In this document: positions 4,482 to 5,131 of the stretch, piece after piece
How positions within the stretch are numbered: position 1 is the first letter of the stretch
Layout: each line of letters begins with the position of its first letter
Assembly: GCA_022729775.1 (NCBI GenBank)
Contig: DZBA01000076.1
Location: forward strand, 1-5,131
DNA length: 5,131 nt
DNA from: Anaerolinea thermophila
GTDB lineage: Bacteria; Chloroflexota; Anaerolineae; Anaerolineales; Villigracilaceae
Direction: 5' to 3'
Program-made: the position numbers and the translations under genes
The notes under the pieces: generated by a model
Databases searched by the model: none
The model's input: the letters and a program-made list of their open reading frames with translations, nothing else
What the model was told of the DNA's origin: nothing

Positions 4482-5131
4482 ATGCCCATTCTCTCCCTCC
4501 TCTTCGATTTGCTTTTCGGCGACCCGCCCAACCGTTTCCACCCCACTGCGTGGATGGGCAACCTCATCGCCTTCCTCATGCGATACCGTCCGCGCGGAAA
4601 TCGCGCCGCTGAATTTTCCTTCGGCGTATTCATCATTCTTATTGGCGTGACCATTTCCATCACCGCAGGTCTCGCCATCACCCAACTAACCCATTACCTA
4701 CTTACCAATCTATCGATTCCCAATTCTTTATTCTTCATTCTGAATTCTGCATTTTCAGCCCTCTTCCTCAAACTCACCATCTCCCTTCGCGGACTTGACC
4801 ACGCCGCCCGCGAAGTTCAACTTGCGTTACAAAACAACAACCTGCCCGAAGCGCGGAGATTGCTCTCATGGCATTTGGTCAGCCGCGACACATCGCAGTT
4901 GAACGAGTCACAAATCGCCGCTGCCGCGATTGAATCCGTCGCGGAAAATTCCTCCGATGGAATCATCGCGCCGCTCTTCTTCTTCGCCCTCGGTGGATTG
5001 CCCGCCGCGTTCGCGTATCGCTTCATCAACACCGCAGACTCCATGCTCGGCTACCGCGACGCGGAACGCGAATGGCTGGGAAAATTCCCCGCGCGGCTCG
5101 ACGACGTGTTGAACTTCATCCCCGCGCGGCT
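4482..5131 (+). CDS. cbiB: Adenosylcobinamide-phosphate synthase CbiB (CobD in aerobic nomenclature), 3' truncated by window
   Basis: This membrane enzyme condenses adenosylcobyric acid with aminopropanol or its phosphate, giving adenosylcobinamide (phosphate), in effect reversing the CbiZ step. The frame is open from ATG 4482 to the window end: 216 codons of a family near 310-320 residues, so about one third is missing. Motifs are: N-terminal LLFGDPPNRFHPTAWMGNLIA (10-30), WHLVSRDTSQL (130-140), IESVAENSSDGIIAPLF (150-166), YRFINTADSMLGYR (179-192) and RLDDVLNFIPAR (205-216). Hydrophobic segments lie near 44-66 and 83-101. Residues 79-92 are encoded by a heptamer repeat (see 4716-4757). The ATG at 4482 was chosen because family similarity begins at once (LFDLLFGDPPNRFHP). 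No Shine-Dalgarno site precedes it. Confidence 0.93.
   Translation, partial: MPILSLLFDLLFGDPPNRFHPTAWMGNLIAFLMRYRPRGNRAAEFSFGVFIILIGVTISITAGLAITQLTHYLLTNLSIPNSLFFILNSAFSALFLKLTISLRGLDHAAREVQLALQNNNLPEARRLLSWHLVSRDTSQLNESQIAAAAIESVAENSSDGIIAPLFFFALGGLPAAFAYRFINTADSMLGYRDAEREWLGKFPARLDDVLNFIPAR
4716..4757 (+). repeat. Heptamer tandem repeat inside the cbiB reading frame
   Basis: Six 7-bp units in register (ATTCCCA, ATTCTTT, ATTCTTC, ATTCTGA, ATTCTGC, ATTTTCA) start exactly on codon 79 and span 14 codons. Because 21 bp is three units and seven codons, the protein shows a seven-residue repeat, IPNSLFF then ILNSAFS, sharing I, N, S and F at the same places. The block is AT- and TTC-rich, unlike the GC-rich flanking codons, and resembles the TTCAT-type heptamers of the spacer just upstream. 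It lies in a weakly conserved linker and early membrane segment between the N-terminal motif and the catalytic region. Confidence 0.6.

Noticed and set aside
4397..4612. 71-residue ORF starting with GTG that overlaps the cbiZ stop
   Set aside because: It translates the heptamer array into a low-complexity peptide and then runs out of frame through the conserved cbiB N-terminus.

Overview
The window is bacterial, about 55% GC and rich in CGCG words. It carries four plus-strand genes in a row: a complete phosphoenolpyruvate carboxylase (ppc), then three genes of late cobalamin assembly and corrinoid salvage, cobS, cbiZ and a 3'-truncated cbiB. Gene content, the repeat-laden spacers and the lack of Shine-Dalgarno sites suggest Chloroflexota (Anaerolineae-like). 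This is an inference from general resemblance, not from a marker gene.

Layout. Bases 1-188 are non-coding. They hold a short inverted octamer-repeat remnant (1-19), a 103-bp MITE-like palindromic element (20-122) with 13-bp perfect terminal inverted repeats and an exact 8-bp flanking direct repeat, and a degenerate octamer array (142-181) that runs almost to the ppc start codon (189). ppc ends at 2894. The 49-bp spacer to cobS (2944-3666) is nearly all a second octamer array, whose last two units match those before ppc. The cobS-cbiZ spacer holds two perfect hairpins in inverted orientation. cbiZ (3753-4400) is followed by a 70-bp heptamer array built of two different words in one register, ending 7 bp before cbiB (4482, running off the window). 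A further block of six heptamers lies inside the cbiB reading frame and is translated as a 7-residue repeat.

How the genes work together. CbiZ removes the aminopropanol/nucleotide-loop side from adenosylated corrinoids to give adenosylcobyric acid. CbiB re-attaches aminopropanol or its phosphate. After activation by a GTP-dependent enzyme not in the window, CobS joins the lower-ligand riboside. Together these three form a corrinoid remodelling module. PEPC is anaplerotic (PEP + bicarbonate to oxaloacetate) and has no obvious biochemical tie to the cobalamin genes. It is probably only a neighbour or a read-through partner.

The proteins are conventional. The unusual material is in the spacers: every one holds a repeat or palindrome, the word ACTTG recurs on one strand or the other in the arrays and in one hairpin, and one repeat type has entered a coding region.
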